Shown: positions 45,614-53,738, counted from the first letter of the stretch. The stretch is DNA of 64,000 bases from Ochrobactrum vermis (GCF_002975205.1 NZ_PCOC01000001.1:1178001-1242000); one strand, 5' to 3'. Made by a program: numbers and translations. The notes: a model not told the origin generated them from the letters alone.

Positions 45614-47614
45614 ATGCAGTTTTCCAGACACTCGCAGATGGATGAGAAGAGCATCGCTGGGCGCGGACTGAATATCCGTCGCGCGGCTGCACTGGCTCTG
45701 GCAGCTTCGGTGTTTCTCCCGACGGCACAGGCACAGGCTGCAAACTCATTGTTGGAACTCTTCCAGCAGCGTCGACAGCAGCAGGCGCAGCCTGTCCAGC
45801 CACAGGTTGCTCCTCCTAGGGCCCCGGTTTCACCGAACACCGTTTCTGCTCCGCGTGCCGCCGTGCGCAGCCTTCCGCCAGCCCAGCGCGTGACCGTCAA
45901 GGGGCCGCAGATTTACGACTACAAGCCAGACACTCTGGTCAATATCGACTTCAGCGCGCTCGACATGCAGGTGACAGCGGCAACCGAGCCAACCACTGTC
46001 GATCCGCTGACATCCGGCATGTCACCGATCCGCCCGCAGGTTCGGGAAGAAACACCGGGCGAGCGCGCATTCGATGCCGCAACGGATTATCTGAAATCGG
46101 TCAACGTCAAAGCCGAGAAAGAAATCGCCGAGGCGATCGTGGATTATTATTCACATCAGCGCGCGTTTATCTGGTCGGCCGATGACAAGGTACTCGAGCG
46201 CGCCAAGAATGTCGCAGCCTTCTTCGCCCGCGCCGATGAAGACGGGCTCAACCCCGACGAATACGCAGTTACGATCCCGGCTGACAGTTTCGACACTGCG
46301 GCTGAATCCGAGCGCCAGCAGAAGCTTGCAGAATTTGAAATCCGCATGTCAGCTCGCGCCTTGCGTTATGCCATAGATGCAGGCGAGGGACGCATAATCG
46401 CCGACCGCCTCAGCGGTTTCCACGATTTGCCGCGCGATCGCGTTAATCCGAAGGCTGTTCTGGAACGGCTGGCCTCGGAAAACGATCCGGCTGCCTATCT
46501 GCATGGTTTCCAGCCGGACAACGAACAATATGCGGCATTGAAACGCGAACTGGCGAACACGGAGCCACCTTCTGCCGAACCGATCCGCATCTCGCTGAAT
46601 GGCATCATCAAGCCGGGCGATACCAACGATCAGCTCAGCAAGGTCGTCGCTCTGATCGCAAGACACGCACCTGCCAGTTATCTGGCAGAGCACAAGCAAG
46701 TGCTGGATAGGCACGCGAGCGCTGATGTCTACGACCCGGAACTCGTTGCGGCAATCAAGGACTACCAGAAGCTTTCCGGTGGGGCACCTGACGGCGTCAT
46801 CGGTCGCAATACGGTTTCCGCCCTTCAAGGCGAGCAAACTTCCATCAAGCGTGACCGCATCCTTTATTCCATGGAGCGCCTGCGCTGGCTGCCCCATGAT
46901 TTCGGCACGCGTTACGTCATGGTCAACCAGCCGGCCTACCGTGCGGAATATTTTGAGGACGGAAAAGAAAAGCTGGCCATGAATGTGGTCATCGGTTCCT
47001 CGACCCATCAGACCTACTTCTTCTATAATAAGGTCCAGACGGTTGTTTTCAATCCGTCATGGGGGGTGCCGCGTTCGATCATCCTGAACGAAATGCTGCC
47101 CAAGGTCATGCGCGATACGAGCTATCTCGACCGCAATGGCTATGAGGTCTATGCGGGCGGCAAGAAAGTTGCGGCCAGTGCCGTCAACTGGAGTGCGGTT
47201 GCTGCGGGTAAAGCCCATGTAGGCATTCGCCAGAAACCGAGTCTCGACAACGCTCTCGGCGAGCTCAAAATTCTGTTTCCGAACGCGCATGATATTTACA
47301 TGCACGATACGCCGGCCAAATCCTATTTCAGTCGCGATATGCGGGCCCTGAGTCACGGCTGCATTCGCCTGGAACGACCACGCGACATGGCAGCGGCTGT
47401 TATGGGAACATCGGCGACGGACCTCGAAAAATATTTCGGCAAGAACGAGCGAGGCATCAAGGTCAAGGACCCTGTGCCCGTCTACATTTCCTATTTCACC
47501 GCATGGCCGGGGGCAGACGGAAAAATCCACTATTACGGCGATGTCTATGACCGTGATTCCGGATTGCAGAAAGCTTTCGACAAGACCGCAGGTTCGCGTC
47601 TCGCCGCACTTTGA
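45614..47614 (+). CDS. L,D-transpeptidase, YcbB/LdtD-type
   Basis: A 666-residue exported enzyme forming 3-3 cross-links in peptidoglycan. It has a long signal peptide (hydrophobic RRAAALALAASVFLPTAQAQA, cleavage near residue 43) and a Gln/Pro-rich linker. An N-terminal scaffold domain precedes a peptidoglycan-binding domain (DYQKLSGGAPDGVIGRNTVSAL), and a YkuD catalytic domain follows. The catalytic motif is HDTPAKSYF followed by SHGCIRL, with the nucleophilic cysteine. The size and domain order match YcbB. 3-3 links are abundant in Rhizobiales walls, and this is probably one of many paralogues in the genome. Confidence 0.92.
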   Translation: MQFSRHSQMDEKSIAGRGLNIRRAAALALAASVFLPTAQAQAANSLLELFQQRRQQQAQPVQPQVAPPRAPVSPNTVSAPRAAVRSLPPAQRVTVKGPQIYDYKPDTLVNIDFSALDMQVTAATEPTTVDPLTSGMSPIRPQVREETPGERAFDAATDYLKSVNVKAEKEIAEAIVDYYSHQRAFIWSADDKVLERAKNVAAFFARADEDGLNPDEYAVTIPADSFDTAAESERQQKLAEFEIRMSARALRYAIDAGEGRIIADRLSGFHDLPRDRVNPKAVLERLASENDPAAYLHGFQPDNEQYAALKRELANTEPPSAEPIRISLNGIIKPGDTNDQLSKVVALIARHAPASYLAEHKQVLDRHASADVYDPELVAAIKDYQKLSGGAPDGVIGRNTVSALQGEQTSIKRDRILYSMERLRWLPHDFGTRYVMVNQPAYRAEYFEDGKEKLAMNVVIGSSTHQTYFFYNKVQTVVFNPSWGVPRSIILNEMLPKVMRDTSYLDRNGYEVYAGGKKVAASAVNWSAVAAGKAHVGIRQKPSLDNALGELKILFPNAHDIYMHDTPAKSYFSRDMRALSHGCIRLERPRDMAAAVMGTSATDLEKYFGKNERGIKVKDPVPVYISYFTAWPGADGKIHYYGDVYDRDSGLQKAFDKTAGSRLAAL

Positions 47615-47637
47615 AATTGGTTTCGCACCGAAACTGG

Positions 47638-47670
47638 ACGGCAATCATCAATGGGTGATTGCCGTTTTTG
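47638..47670 (+). terminator. intrinsic terminator of the L,D-transpeptidase gene
   Basis: ACGGCAATCA (47638-47647) pairs with TGATTGCCGT (47656-47665) around an eight-base loop, followed by TTTTG. Confidence 0.9.
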
Positions 47671-47791
47671 TTTGAACTGTGATTGGGTGCAAATGATCCG
47701 AAATCAATTTGGGAAACAGGCTTGCGAGACGCTTGACTCATGCCGCCGCAGGCCAGTATATCCGCACCACCTTGATTGAGCATGGCTCATC

Positions 47792-47866
47792 GGGCGTGTA
47801 GCTCAGCGGGAGAGCACTCCCTTCACACGGGAGGGGTCACAGGTTCAATCCCTGTCACGCCCACCA
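47792..47866 (+). tRNA. tRNA-Val (anticodon CAC), prophage integration site
   Basis: GGGCGTG pairs with CACGCCC in the acceptor stem. The D-arm is AGCTCAGCGGGAGAGC. The anticodon stem CTCCC/GGGAG encloses TTCACAC, giving anticodon CAC. The T-arm is CACAGGTTCAATCCCTGTC, and CCA is encoded at 47864-47866. A phage integrase follows 112 bases downstream, so its 3' half is the probable attL core. Confidence 0.96.
47842..47866. other. putative attL core within the tRNA-Val 3' end
   Basis: Tyrosine integrases of this type usually recombine at the T-arm/acceptor end of a tRNA and restore the gene on insertion. The tRNA is intact here and the integrase is immediately adjacent. The exact core cannot be fixed because the second copy (attR) lies outside the window. 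Confidence 0.5.
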
Positions 47867-47978
47867 TTTAACCAATTGATATTTAATCATAATCTGTTGT
47901 TTTTAAAATTGCTCGCTCGGCAAATACGGGAAAACGAAAGCAGAACATGGCCGAGCCAAGCGGGTAAAATCCGTGGAA

Positions 47979-48974
47979 TTAGTTCTTCTTCCGTTCCAGC
48001 TTCTTTGACACCGGCAAGAGATTCGAGCGCTTCGCCTCATCAGTTGCCACCACGTGCGCATATCTGGCTGCAGATGCCATATCTGTCCAAGCGCCAGTTC
48101 CTACCAGTCCACGCACGTCCAATCCCCCGTATTTTCGCATCCACGTAGCCCATGTGTGTCTAAACACGTGGAACGTCACAAAGTCCACATCAGGACCGGC
48201 TTTCGTTTTCACGTCTTCCAGCCATGTGTAAAGTCGTCCTGACTTTCGGAACCGGAATAGCTTTCCTTCGCGGTCCAGACCCCGAGGATGATTCGCGATT
48301 GCTGCAACCACTGTCGGCGGCAGATGAACCGCTCTGGGCTTCCCGTTCTTTGTTGCTGGCAGGTATGCCATACCTTCGGTCAGATCCAGTCTGGCTATTT
48401 CCAGCGTTGTTAGCTCACTGAGCCGCATGCCGGTATAGAGCAGGGTATGCAGGAATATTCCGAACTCAGCATCTTTTTTGTATGCCGCGTCCAGAATCTT
48501 GAATGCCTGCTTGTCTGTCATCCAATCGGTCTTCATCTGGCCTCGGGAGCCCTTCGGACGCTTCCATTGCTGGTTAAGCCCTGCATGCTTCAGGATGGCT
48601 GAAATGACCGTGTAGACCTGCCTATTGCGCGTCGCTGCGCTCGCGTTCGGATAGAGAGCAATTGCCGTGGTATCGATCAACTGCTGGTCGATGTCGATCA
48701 AACGGTAATGGCCGATCCTTTCAACGATCGGCTCTATAAAGCGCTCATTGTGAGTGGCCGCGATATAATCCGTCACCGCGTCTAGGAATGTCGGCTCTCC
48801 GGGTTTCCTGAAAACTCCTGCTTCGATTTCTTCTTTCCAGAGTTTGAGGAGCTTTGCTGCCGTATTTTTGTCAGTCGTCTTTGTACTTCTGTCCATTGCG
48901 ACCCCGAAGTGGGTGCCGCGAACGTAGTAGTACGGCGATTTGCCCGCACGGGGAGGGATGAGCTTGAGTGGCAT
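47979..48974 (-). CDS. int: phage tyrosine-type site-specific integrase
   Basis: A 331-residue tyrosine recombinase. A basic arm-binding N-terminus (MPLKLIPPRAGKSPYYYVRG) and a SAM-like core-binding domain precede the catalytic domain. The catalytic set is complete: Arg in TGMRLSEL, Lys in TKNGKPR, HxxR in HVFRHTWATW, and the final Tyr in ARYAHV. The C-terminus is Lys-rich. It lies 112 bases from tRNA-Val and marks the left end of the prophage. Its 5' end overlaps the excisionase-like gene by 193 bases in another frame. Confidence 0.95.
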   Translation of the reverse strand: MPLKLIPPRAGKSPYYYVRGTHFGVAMDRSTKTTDKNTAAKLLKLWKEEIEAGVFRKPGEPTFLDAVTDYIAATHNERFIEPIVERIGHYRLIDIDQQLIDTTAIALYPNASAATRNRQVYTVISAILKHAGLNQQWKRPKGSRGQMKTDWMTDKQAFKILDAAYKKDAEFGIFLHTLLYTGMRLSELTTLEIARLDLTEGMAYLPATKNGKPRAVHLPPTVVAAIANHPRGLDREGKLFRFRKSGRLYTWLEDVKTKAGPDVDFVTFHVFRHTWATWMRKYGGLDVRGLVGTGAWTDMASAARYAHVVATDEAKRSNLLPVSKKLERKKN

Positions 48975-49144
48975 TTCGTTTCTCGTCTTAATCCTTCAAC
49001 AATTGCGTCCAGGTCCTTCTCAGTGAAGAATTTCTTGTGACCGACTGTGAAGTAGAATGCATGGCGCTTTATAATTTCTTGCAGCGTTCGCCTGCCAATC
49101 CTCAGACGGTCGGCAGCTTCGTTCATGGAAAAGATCGCTGACAT
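48782..49144 (-). CDS. excisionase/AlpA-like helix-turn-helix protein overlapping int
   Basis: A protein of up to 120 residues. Residues 1-60 form a MerR/excisionase-type winged helix (IFSMNEAADRLRIGRRTLQE, then KFFTEKDLDAIVEGL). This fits a directionality factor that helps integrase excise the prophage. The second half is low-complexity Ser/Arg/Thr sequence translated from DNA that also encodes the integrase start in another frame, and is probably unstructured. The layout recalls the xis-int overlap of lambda. ATG 49144 is chosen. Confidence 0.75.
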   Translation of the reverse strand: MSAIFSMNEAADRLRIGRRTLQEIIKRHAFYFTVGHKKFFTEKDLDAIVEGLRRETKCHSSSSLPVRANRRTTTFAAPTSGSQWTEVQRRLTKIRQQSSSNSGKKKSKQEFSGNPESRHS

Positions 49145-49146
49145 CC

Positions 49147-49476
49147 TCACTCCCTTTCCCGCAGTGCGGCGCGGCCAGAATGATCGACCGTCAGCAGGTG
49201 TTTTCGGGCCTTGCCTTCCCACTCGTGCAGATCGCGCTCGTACTGATCGAGTACCCAGAGGTGCAGTGTTCCGCTTTTCGTTGCCATCGGAGCATGCTCA
49301 TTATCAATGTTGTGCCTCTCGACATAATCATCAAAACGGCCTGACGCTTCCCATTCTTCGCGGCACTTCGAAGCTTTCAGAGCGTTTTCTCTCCTATCAA
49401 TCGCATCCATCTGGCGGGCGCGAACGACAAGGTTCAAAGCTTCATTGAGCAATTCGGTGCATGTCTCGCAGGTCAT
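49147..49476 (-). CDS. phage protein of unknown function
   Basis: A 109-residue hydrophilic, mostly helical protein with a CxxC near the start (MTCETCTELLNEALNLVVRA) and a Trp/Tyr-rich C-terminal half (LHLWVLDQYERDLHEWEGKA). The CxxC might bind metal with another cysteine (ASKCREEW). Its stop is two bases before the excisionase-like start, and its own start abuts the stop of the next upstream gene. Not recognised. Confidence 0.7.
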   Translation of the reverse strand: MTCETCTELLNEALNLVVRARQMDAIDRRENALKASKCREEWEASGRFDDYVERHNIDNEHAPMATKSGTLHLWVLDQYERDLHEWEGKARKHLLTVDHSGRAALRERE

Positions 49477-49665
49477 CTACTCACCGCCTTTCAGGGCTTG
49501 GCGACCGGCAGACGTAAACTCGGCACTGTTTTTCAGAATATTGGCCTTGATGATTTCAAAGGCGACAATCGCCTCATCAACCGAGTATTTAGCTCGGAAG
49601 TTTTCTTGTCTTGCTGCCATTGCCAAAACCATCTGTTGACAGAACTCTTCGCGGTCCAGCTTCAT
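49477..49665 (-). CDS. small phage protein of unknown function
   Basis: A 62-residue helical protein (MKLDREEFCQQMVLAMAARQ). ATG 49665 is chosen since it forms an ATGA overlap with the stop of the upstream gene; the frame is open to 49737, but that part overlaps the neighbour heavily. No recognised domain. Confidence 0.65.
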   Translation of the reverse strand: MKLDREEFCQQMVLAMAARQENFRAKYSVDEAIVAFEIIKANILKNSAEFTSAGRQALKGGE

Positions 49666-49925
49666 TCGCTCTGCTCCCCTAGTGGGCTTCTGTCCAACAT
49701 AGCGCGCCAAGCCTTTTCTGGATCGTCGGAATACCAAAGACCACGTTTCCGCATCCTCTCTGTCGGCTCCTGTAGAGCGGCGAGGAACGATTTACGCGCC
49801 GCTTCTGCATCGTCAAGGTACGGCACCTTATGCGACCATGGCAATTGCGACCACGGTGTGCGACCTGCACCATTACGGCTTTCGTAAATCGCCTTCGCAG
49901 CGTTCGTGACTTCCTTACTCGCCAT
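49662..49925 (-). CDS. small phage protein of unknown function
   Basis: An 87-residue protein, MASKEVTNAAKAIYESRNGA onward, with a Trp-rich middle (PWSQLPWSHKVPYLDDAEAA). The pattern A-x-A-I-Y-E-S/x...PW...PYLDDAEAAR is common in small phage early proteins of Rhizobiales as I remember them, but it has no assigned role. It overlaps the next gene by four bases and the preceding one by eleven. Confidence 0.7.
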   Translation of the reverse strand: MASKEVTNAAKAIYESRNGAGRTPWSQLPWSHKVPYLDDAEAARKSFLAALQEPTERMRKRGLWYSDDPEKAWRAMLDRSPLGEQSE

Positions 49926-50346
49926 GGCTGGCCTCCCTTAAAATAGCATCCCTTTCAATCTCAATCGTGTTGATGCAGTTCGCTATGCTGTCGGTGATGG
50001 CCTTTTCGATGTTGTGCTTCGCAAAGGCAGAGATGGTTGTCAGGGCTTCATTCACGCCCGTGCCGGTGTGAGCAAAGTTAGATGAAATCGAAACGGTAAC
50101 AGTGAACAGACCGGAGCTAACAAGCTTCTCATGGTTAAGCTTTATCCACTTCAATGCCTTTTCATTGCTATCGATGCACTCTGTGGCCTTGTTGATGCGC
50201 TCAAGGTTCATTTGCTGCCCTCCTTTGCGCGCAAGGGGGGCGATGCATGGCTTAGCGTCCTTGAAAGCATCACGGATTTTCTGTTTGGTTGCCGCTATAG
50301 TCGCGTCAGGCCCGTCCAGCTTGGATAGTCTGTCAATGAGGGTCAT
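49915..50346 (-). CDS. phage protein with two possible in-frame starts
   Basis: A 143-residue protein if started at ATG 50346 (MTLIDRLSKLDGPDATIAAT onward). A second in-frame ATG at 50211 (MNLERINKATECIDSNEKAL) has its own strong ribosome-binding site, AAAGGAGGGCAGCAA. The first ATG also has a good site, GGAGAAGGAGC. So either one protein is made in two lengths, or two genes have fused by loss of a stop. The N-terminal 45 residues look like a separate small phage protein. The second part is helical, with no known domain. Confidence 0.65.
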   Translation of the reverse strand: MTLIDRLSKLDGPDATIAATKQKIRDAFKDAKPCIAPLARKGGQQMNLERINKATECIDSNEKALKWIKLNHEKLVSSGLFTVTVSISSNFAHTGTGVNEALTTISAFAKHNIEKAITDSIANCINTIEIERDAILREASHGE

Positions 50347-50495
50347 GCTCCTTCTCCCGATGACCAAGCCCCAAGAACAATGCTGAAAATGCCTAGTGCG
50401 AAGAATACTCCCGCAATTTGCGGATTTGGCATTGAATGGTAACCGGACGAGAAAAATCCGCCTGCCATCAAAGTAAAAGCGTATGAGAATTTCAT
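50343..50495 (-). CDS. 50-residue membrane protein
   Basis: A very small gene encoding 50 residues: MKFSYAFTLMAGGFFSSGYH, then a helix IAGVFFALGIFSIVLGAW and a short acidic end. One or two membrane segments are predicted. The ATG overlaps the stop of the upstream gene (ATGA), and the stop overlaps the ATG of the next gene in the same way, which strongly supports translation. Inner-membrane location is likely. Function unknown. Confidence 0.75.
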   Translation of the reverse strand: MKFSYAFTLMAGGFFSSGYHSMPNPQIAGVFFALGIFSIVLGAWSSGEGA

Positions 50496-51142
50496 GGCTT
50501 GGCCTCCAAGGCGGCGCGGGCAATCTTTTCAGCGCTATCGTCGTATGTGTCGCCCGCGATCTTTTGCAACGCCTTTCTTGCCGCCGCGAGTTTGGTTTCG
50601 AGGGCTTCGGCGCGGGATTTAATTTTTGAGAAGTCTGAAATCATTCCGGCGAATAGCATTTTTATGTCTTCTGGAGAGTTAGGGGGGCAACCACCATCCC
50701 AGCCAGTATTCAAGCAGTCGGAGCACCCGTAAGGTTCGGGCGAACCTGTTAGGCAAGTTATGCAGACGCCAGACTTTTTAGAACTTTCTTCCAACTCCTT
50801 AACCCGCGCAGTCAGGGCCGCGTTGTCGGCTTCTAAATCTTCCTTTTTCAAGGTTAGGGTTACGATCTGATTTTGAAGCTGTTGTGCGACAGTGTCGGAC
50901 GCAGCAAGCAACCGATCCTTCGCGACAATGATGGCCTCAGACTGCGAGCGGGTGACGAGTTCGCGAGTTTCTTTCGGCTCGTCTTCAAAGATCGGTCCGA
51001 ACGCTTTCCATTTAGGATCGCCGCCCCATCGCCATTGACGGGCAACCGTCTCCAACCCTTCGACCGGCGCGGCGGGGCGGGTGTTCAAGGCGGAAGCGTC
51101 TCGTTCAAATGCACAGGCGTCGGGGAATAGCTTAATGCTCAT
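50492..51142 (-). CDS. phage protein with coiled coil and CxxC pairs
   Basis: A 216-residue protein. A central coiled coil (LQNQIVTLTLKKEDLEADNA and on, about 90-120) precedes a short cysteine cluster CITC...CSDC (about 127-145), probably a zinc knuckle. The C-terminal helical segment is KLAAARKALQKIAGDTYDDS. The last motif is widespread in Rhizobiales prophage early genes. No defined function. It overlaps both neighbours. Confidence 0.7.
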   Translation of the reverse strand: MSIKLFPDACAFERDASALNTRPAAPVEGLETVARQWRWGGDPKWKAFGPIFEDEPKETRELVTRSQSEAIIVAKDRLLAASDTVAQQLQNQIVTLTLKKEDLEADNAALTARVKELEESSKKSGVCITCLTGSPEPYGCSDCLNTGWDGGCPPNSPEDIKMLFAGMISDFSKIKSRAEALETKLAAARKALQKIAGDTYDDSAEKIARAALEAKP

Positions 51143-51368
51143 CGCTGCCTCCTGTCGGGCGGGTGGCTTTGGCTATCGCCTTGGATATTTCCTTGAATAG
51201 TTTCTTTGTGATGGCGTCTCGCTGGCTATCCGTGACATACCCACGGATACGAAGCCTCAGCATAGCTTCACTGTCCTTCTGGAAGTGCTCTGCAACATGG
51301 TCTGGCAATTCAGGGAACTGTTCTTTGAATTTGGGCGCACCCCAACCTAATATGATTTGCTTTATCAT
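51132..51368 (-). CDS. small phage protein of unknown function
   Basis: A 78-residue basic, helical protein (MIKQIILGWGAPKFKEQFPE). It overlaps the next gene by eleven bases and the MazG-fusion stop by four. Not recognised. Confidence 0.65.
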   Translation of the reverse strand: MIKQIILGWGAPKFKEQFPELPDHVAEHFQKDSEAMLRLRIRGYVTDSQRDAITKKLFKEISKAIAKATRPTGGSDEH

Positions 51369-52339
51369 TCCGACCCTCCCGGTGAGGCTGGGAGGGGGCG
51401 GAACAAGACGTATTCATGTTTATGAAGAACGGGCCAGTACCCAGCTTTCCCATACAGAACGAACATTTCATTTTGCCATAGGACTGTGGTTTCACCCCAC
51501 GTATAGCCCTTGTCGTCATCGCAATTTGGGCCGCTTATTTCGCAAACTTCGCCTATTGCCGGGGAGTACGCGGGATTAACCCGGCGACCTTTCAATGCGT
51601 GGCTGATTTCAATTTCTCGCCACTCGCCCTTTCCGCCATCCGCAACCGTTTTACCGGCGTCGGCAATATGGTCCGCTACAGGCTGAGACGAGAGGGCGCG
51701 GATTGCGGCGGCGGCGTCTGAAAACAGTTCTTGCGCGGCTTCGACGTTGAAAAGCTCAATGTGGTCGTTTTCAGTTTCCAAGTCGCCTTCATATTCAAGG
51801 CCAGCGTCAAGGCGTTCTAGCAATTCTCGCAGGTCGCCTTCCTCCAACGCCTGCGCACGCGGGGATGGGTCCGTGACGGAAAGAGTTGTCGAAAGGCCGT
51901 TCTTCTCGCTTGTCGAGTTGAATTTTTCGACCACTGCGGGAGCCAAATCGATGCCTGCTGTGATTGCGCACAAAATAGCAGTATGAACTACATCTGCTAA
52001 TTCATCAGCAAGCTGCTGTTTAGTTGCTCTGGAACCTCGCCAGCCTTGGCGTTCACGTTCCAGTTTTTTGATAACATTGCAGGCTTCCCCAACTTCCCCG
52101 GCCATTTCATTGCCTCGGAATGACAAATCTGGCTTCTGATCAGGACACCATTCTTCCTGACGTTCGACGTGAGCTTGTTGTAATTGCCCTAAAGTCACCC
52201 CTTGCAGGAAAGGCAGGGCGGCTGTGAGTATGCGGCGAGCCTTTTCTTTCTGCTTGTCGAAGGCGTTTCCATACGCAATAGGATCGGATTTACACATGGC
52301 GCTTACTGCCGCTTGTACTGCTTCATCTGGGATGGTCAT
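51365..52339 (-). CDS. MazG-like NTP pyrophosphohydrolase domain fused to phage-type tails
   Basis: A 324-residue protein. Residues about 1-45 are a short N-terminal helix pair. Residues about 50-150 match the all-alpha MazG/dUTPase-like fold: GNEMAGEVGEACNVIKKLER holds the EExE-like metal site and QLADELADVVHTAILCAITA the second metal helix. The C-terminal ~170 residues are unrelated: an acidic linker and a beta-rich domain (GRRVNPAYSPAIGEVCEISG) rich in Trp. MazG enzymes hydrolyse NTPs or alarmones, and phage versions alter host nucleotide or stress signalling. Substrate here is unknown. It overlaps the upstream HNH-like gene by four bases. Confidence 0.75.
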   Translation of the reverse strand: MTIPDEAVQAAVSAMCKSDPIAYGNAFDKQKEKARRILTAALPFLQGVTLGQLQQAHVERQEEWCPDQKPDLSFRGNEMAGEVGEACNVIKKLERERQGWRGSRATKQQLADELADVVHTAILCAITAGIDLAPAVVEKFNSTSEKNGLSTTLSVTDPSPRAQALEEGDLRELLERLDAGLEYEGDLETENDHIELFNVEAAQELFSDAAAAIRALSSQPVADHIADAGKTVADGGKGEWREIEISHALKGRRVNPAYSPAIGEVCEISGPNCDDDKGYTWGETTVLWQNEMFVLYGKAGYWPVLHKHEYVLFRPLPASPGGSE

Positions 52340-52731
52340 GGGCGCACCTTCGCGTTTCGAATGATGACAAGAGCGGCGTCATCGTCGCCAGTGATGTTTG
52401 AGAGGGCTAGAGCAACACGACAGGGATCAATCCCGTACTTGGTCCAGAACTTCTGTTCGTTCATGGAATGCTGCTCTCGGTGCATTTCAGGTGAAAGAGG
52501 AACCACCCAACCGTCATCCGGCTTTTCAGCCTTCCCGGTGTCTCGCTTGCCATATTCGGGCGCTGCGTAACGGATGTGAGCGGCTTCCACGCCATACTGA
52601 CCAGTCACCACGCACGGTAATGTTCTGATCCAGGCGAGGTGTTTCCCGTTCTCTTTCCTTGGTCGCTTCTGCCCCTTTGACGGGGCATTGCTGAATGCTT
52701 CGGGGTGTCGGCGGATAGCAAATGCTCCCAT
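52336..52731 (-). CDS. HNH-type nuclease-like phage protein (DUF968/Ref-like)
   Basis: A 131-residue protein with a compact nuclease-like core: WIRTLPCVVTGQYGVEAAHI, then a loop and VVPLSPEMHREQHSMNE. The AHI histidine and the HREQH histidines occupy positions expected for an HNH beta-beta-alpha metal site, as in the Ref/NinG-type recombination nucleases of phages. Position next to recT fits a role in recombination or junction processing. The zinc cysteines of larger HNH proteins are mostly absent. Confidence 0.7.
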   Translation of the reverse strand: MGAFAIRRHPEAFSNAPSKGQKRPRKENGKHLAWIRTLPCVVTGQYGVEAAHIRYAAPEYGKRDTGKAEKPDDGWVVPLSPEMHREQHSMNEQKFWTKYGIDPCRVALALSNITGDDDAALVIIRNAKVRP

Positions 52732-52733
52732 AA

Positions 52734-53738
52734 TTACACCTCCGGCAGATCGTTGATCTGGTCAGCTTCAAGCTTCGCCATGTTGGCAATGCGCTGCTTG
52801 TCGAACTCTTCTTCGCCGTCTAACACGCCTTTCAGGAAGACAGACACGGTATCGACACGACCAAGTGTTGGCTGATCGACCCATTCCGGTGCGCCCTGTT
52901 TGATGCTTCGGTATTGGTTGCGCATGATTTCGATGTCGCCACCGATGAATACCGAGGCGATCAGCATGTTTACCGCTGTCACAACCCACGCATTCGCATC
53001 TTCATACTCGCCATCATTTCTAGGCTGGTCCTGTTCGCCCGCATCCGGCTCGCTGGCTGGCGTTTCGGGTTCGTCGGCAACAATCTCAGCCTCTTCAACT
53101 GTCGCGCTCTGTGGCTCTTCTCCGAATGGATCGGCAACGGTCTGAACCGGCGTGATGTTCTTGGCATTGTCTGCGCCTTGGAATGATTGCGCTTCGTCAC
53201 GGTCATAAACACCAAGCAGAACTTCCGGCACATATCGGCGCGCCCACGAACGGGCTGCAAAATAGCCAAGCTGCTGTTGCGGGTCTGACTTCCAAAGCGG
53301 GCTGTTCTTGGTCGTGATCGAACCGACTGACGGGGAGGTGTATTCGTATGTCTCGCCATCCAGAATACCCGACACGGTGCACGTCAGGTCGTTGCCGGTG
53401 CCTTTGTATTCGTACTTCAGACGGCCCTTGATGCCTGAGCGGGTATTGACCACCGCAGCGATAAGTTGGGCTTCGTAAGCGATTGTTCCATTCACCGAAT
53501 AGGACTTGGACGCGACCGCAAAAGGCGACATCTGCCACTCAAGGGCCTGCATAGCCACAGCCATACACGCACCGGCGTTACCGCGTAGATGCTTCGGAAG
53601 GGCTATATCGGCCTTGCTCATTACCTCGGCAAAGCGAACCACTTCGCCAAGGTTCTGTGGTGCGATGCTCGATCCGTTTGCGCCAGCTGTTACCGAAACG
53701 CTGTTTATCGAGTTCTCGCGGGTTGCTACCTGGTTCAT
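52734..53738 (-). CDS. recT: RecT-family single-strand annealing protein
   Basis: A 334-residue phage recombination protein that anneals complementary single strands. The RecT core lies at about residues 30-190: LPKHLRGNAGACMAVAMQAL, then YSVNGTIAYEAQLIAAVVNT and QLGYFAARSWARRYVPEVLL. The C-terminal third is acidic (EEAEIVADEPETPASEPDAG) and probably disordered, followed by a helical end. ATG 53738 follows GAGGCATCGAA; the frame is open to 53843, but the extra residues overlap the upstream gene. It pairs with the RecE-like nuclease one gene upstream. Confidence 0.88.
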   Translation of the reverse strand: MNQVATRENSINSVSVTAGANGSSIAPQNLGEVVRFAEVMSKADIALPKHLRGNAGACMAVAMQALEWQMSPFAVASKSYSVNGTIAYEAQLIAAVVNTRSGIKGRLKYEYKGTGNDLTCTVSGILDGETYEYTSPSVGSITTKNSPLWKSDPQQQLGYFAARSWARRYVPEVLLGVYDRDEAQSFQGADNAKNITPVQTVADPFGEEPQSATVEEAEIVADEPETPASEPDAGEQDQPRNDGEYEDANAWVVTAVNMLIASVFIGGDIEIMRNQYRSIKQGAPEWVDQPTLGRVDTVSVFLKGVLDGEEEFDKQRIANMAKLEADQINDLPEV

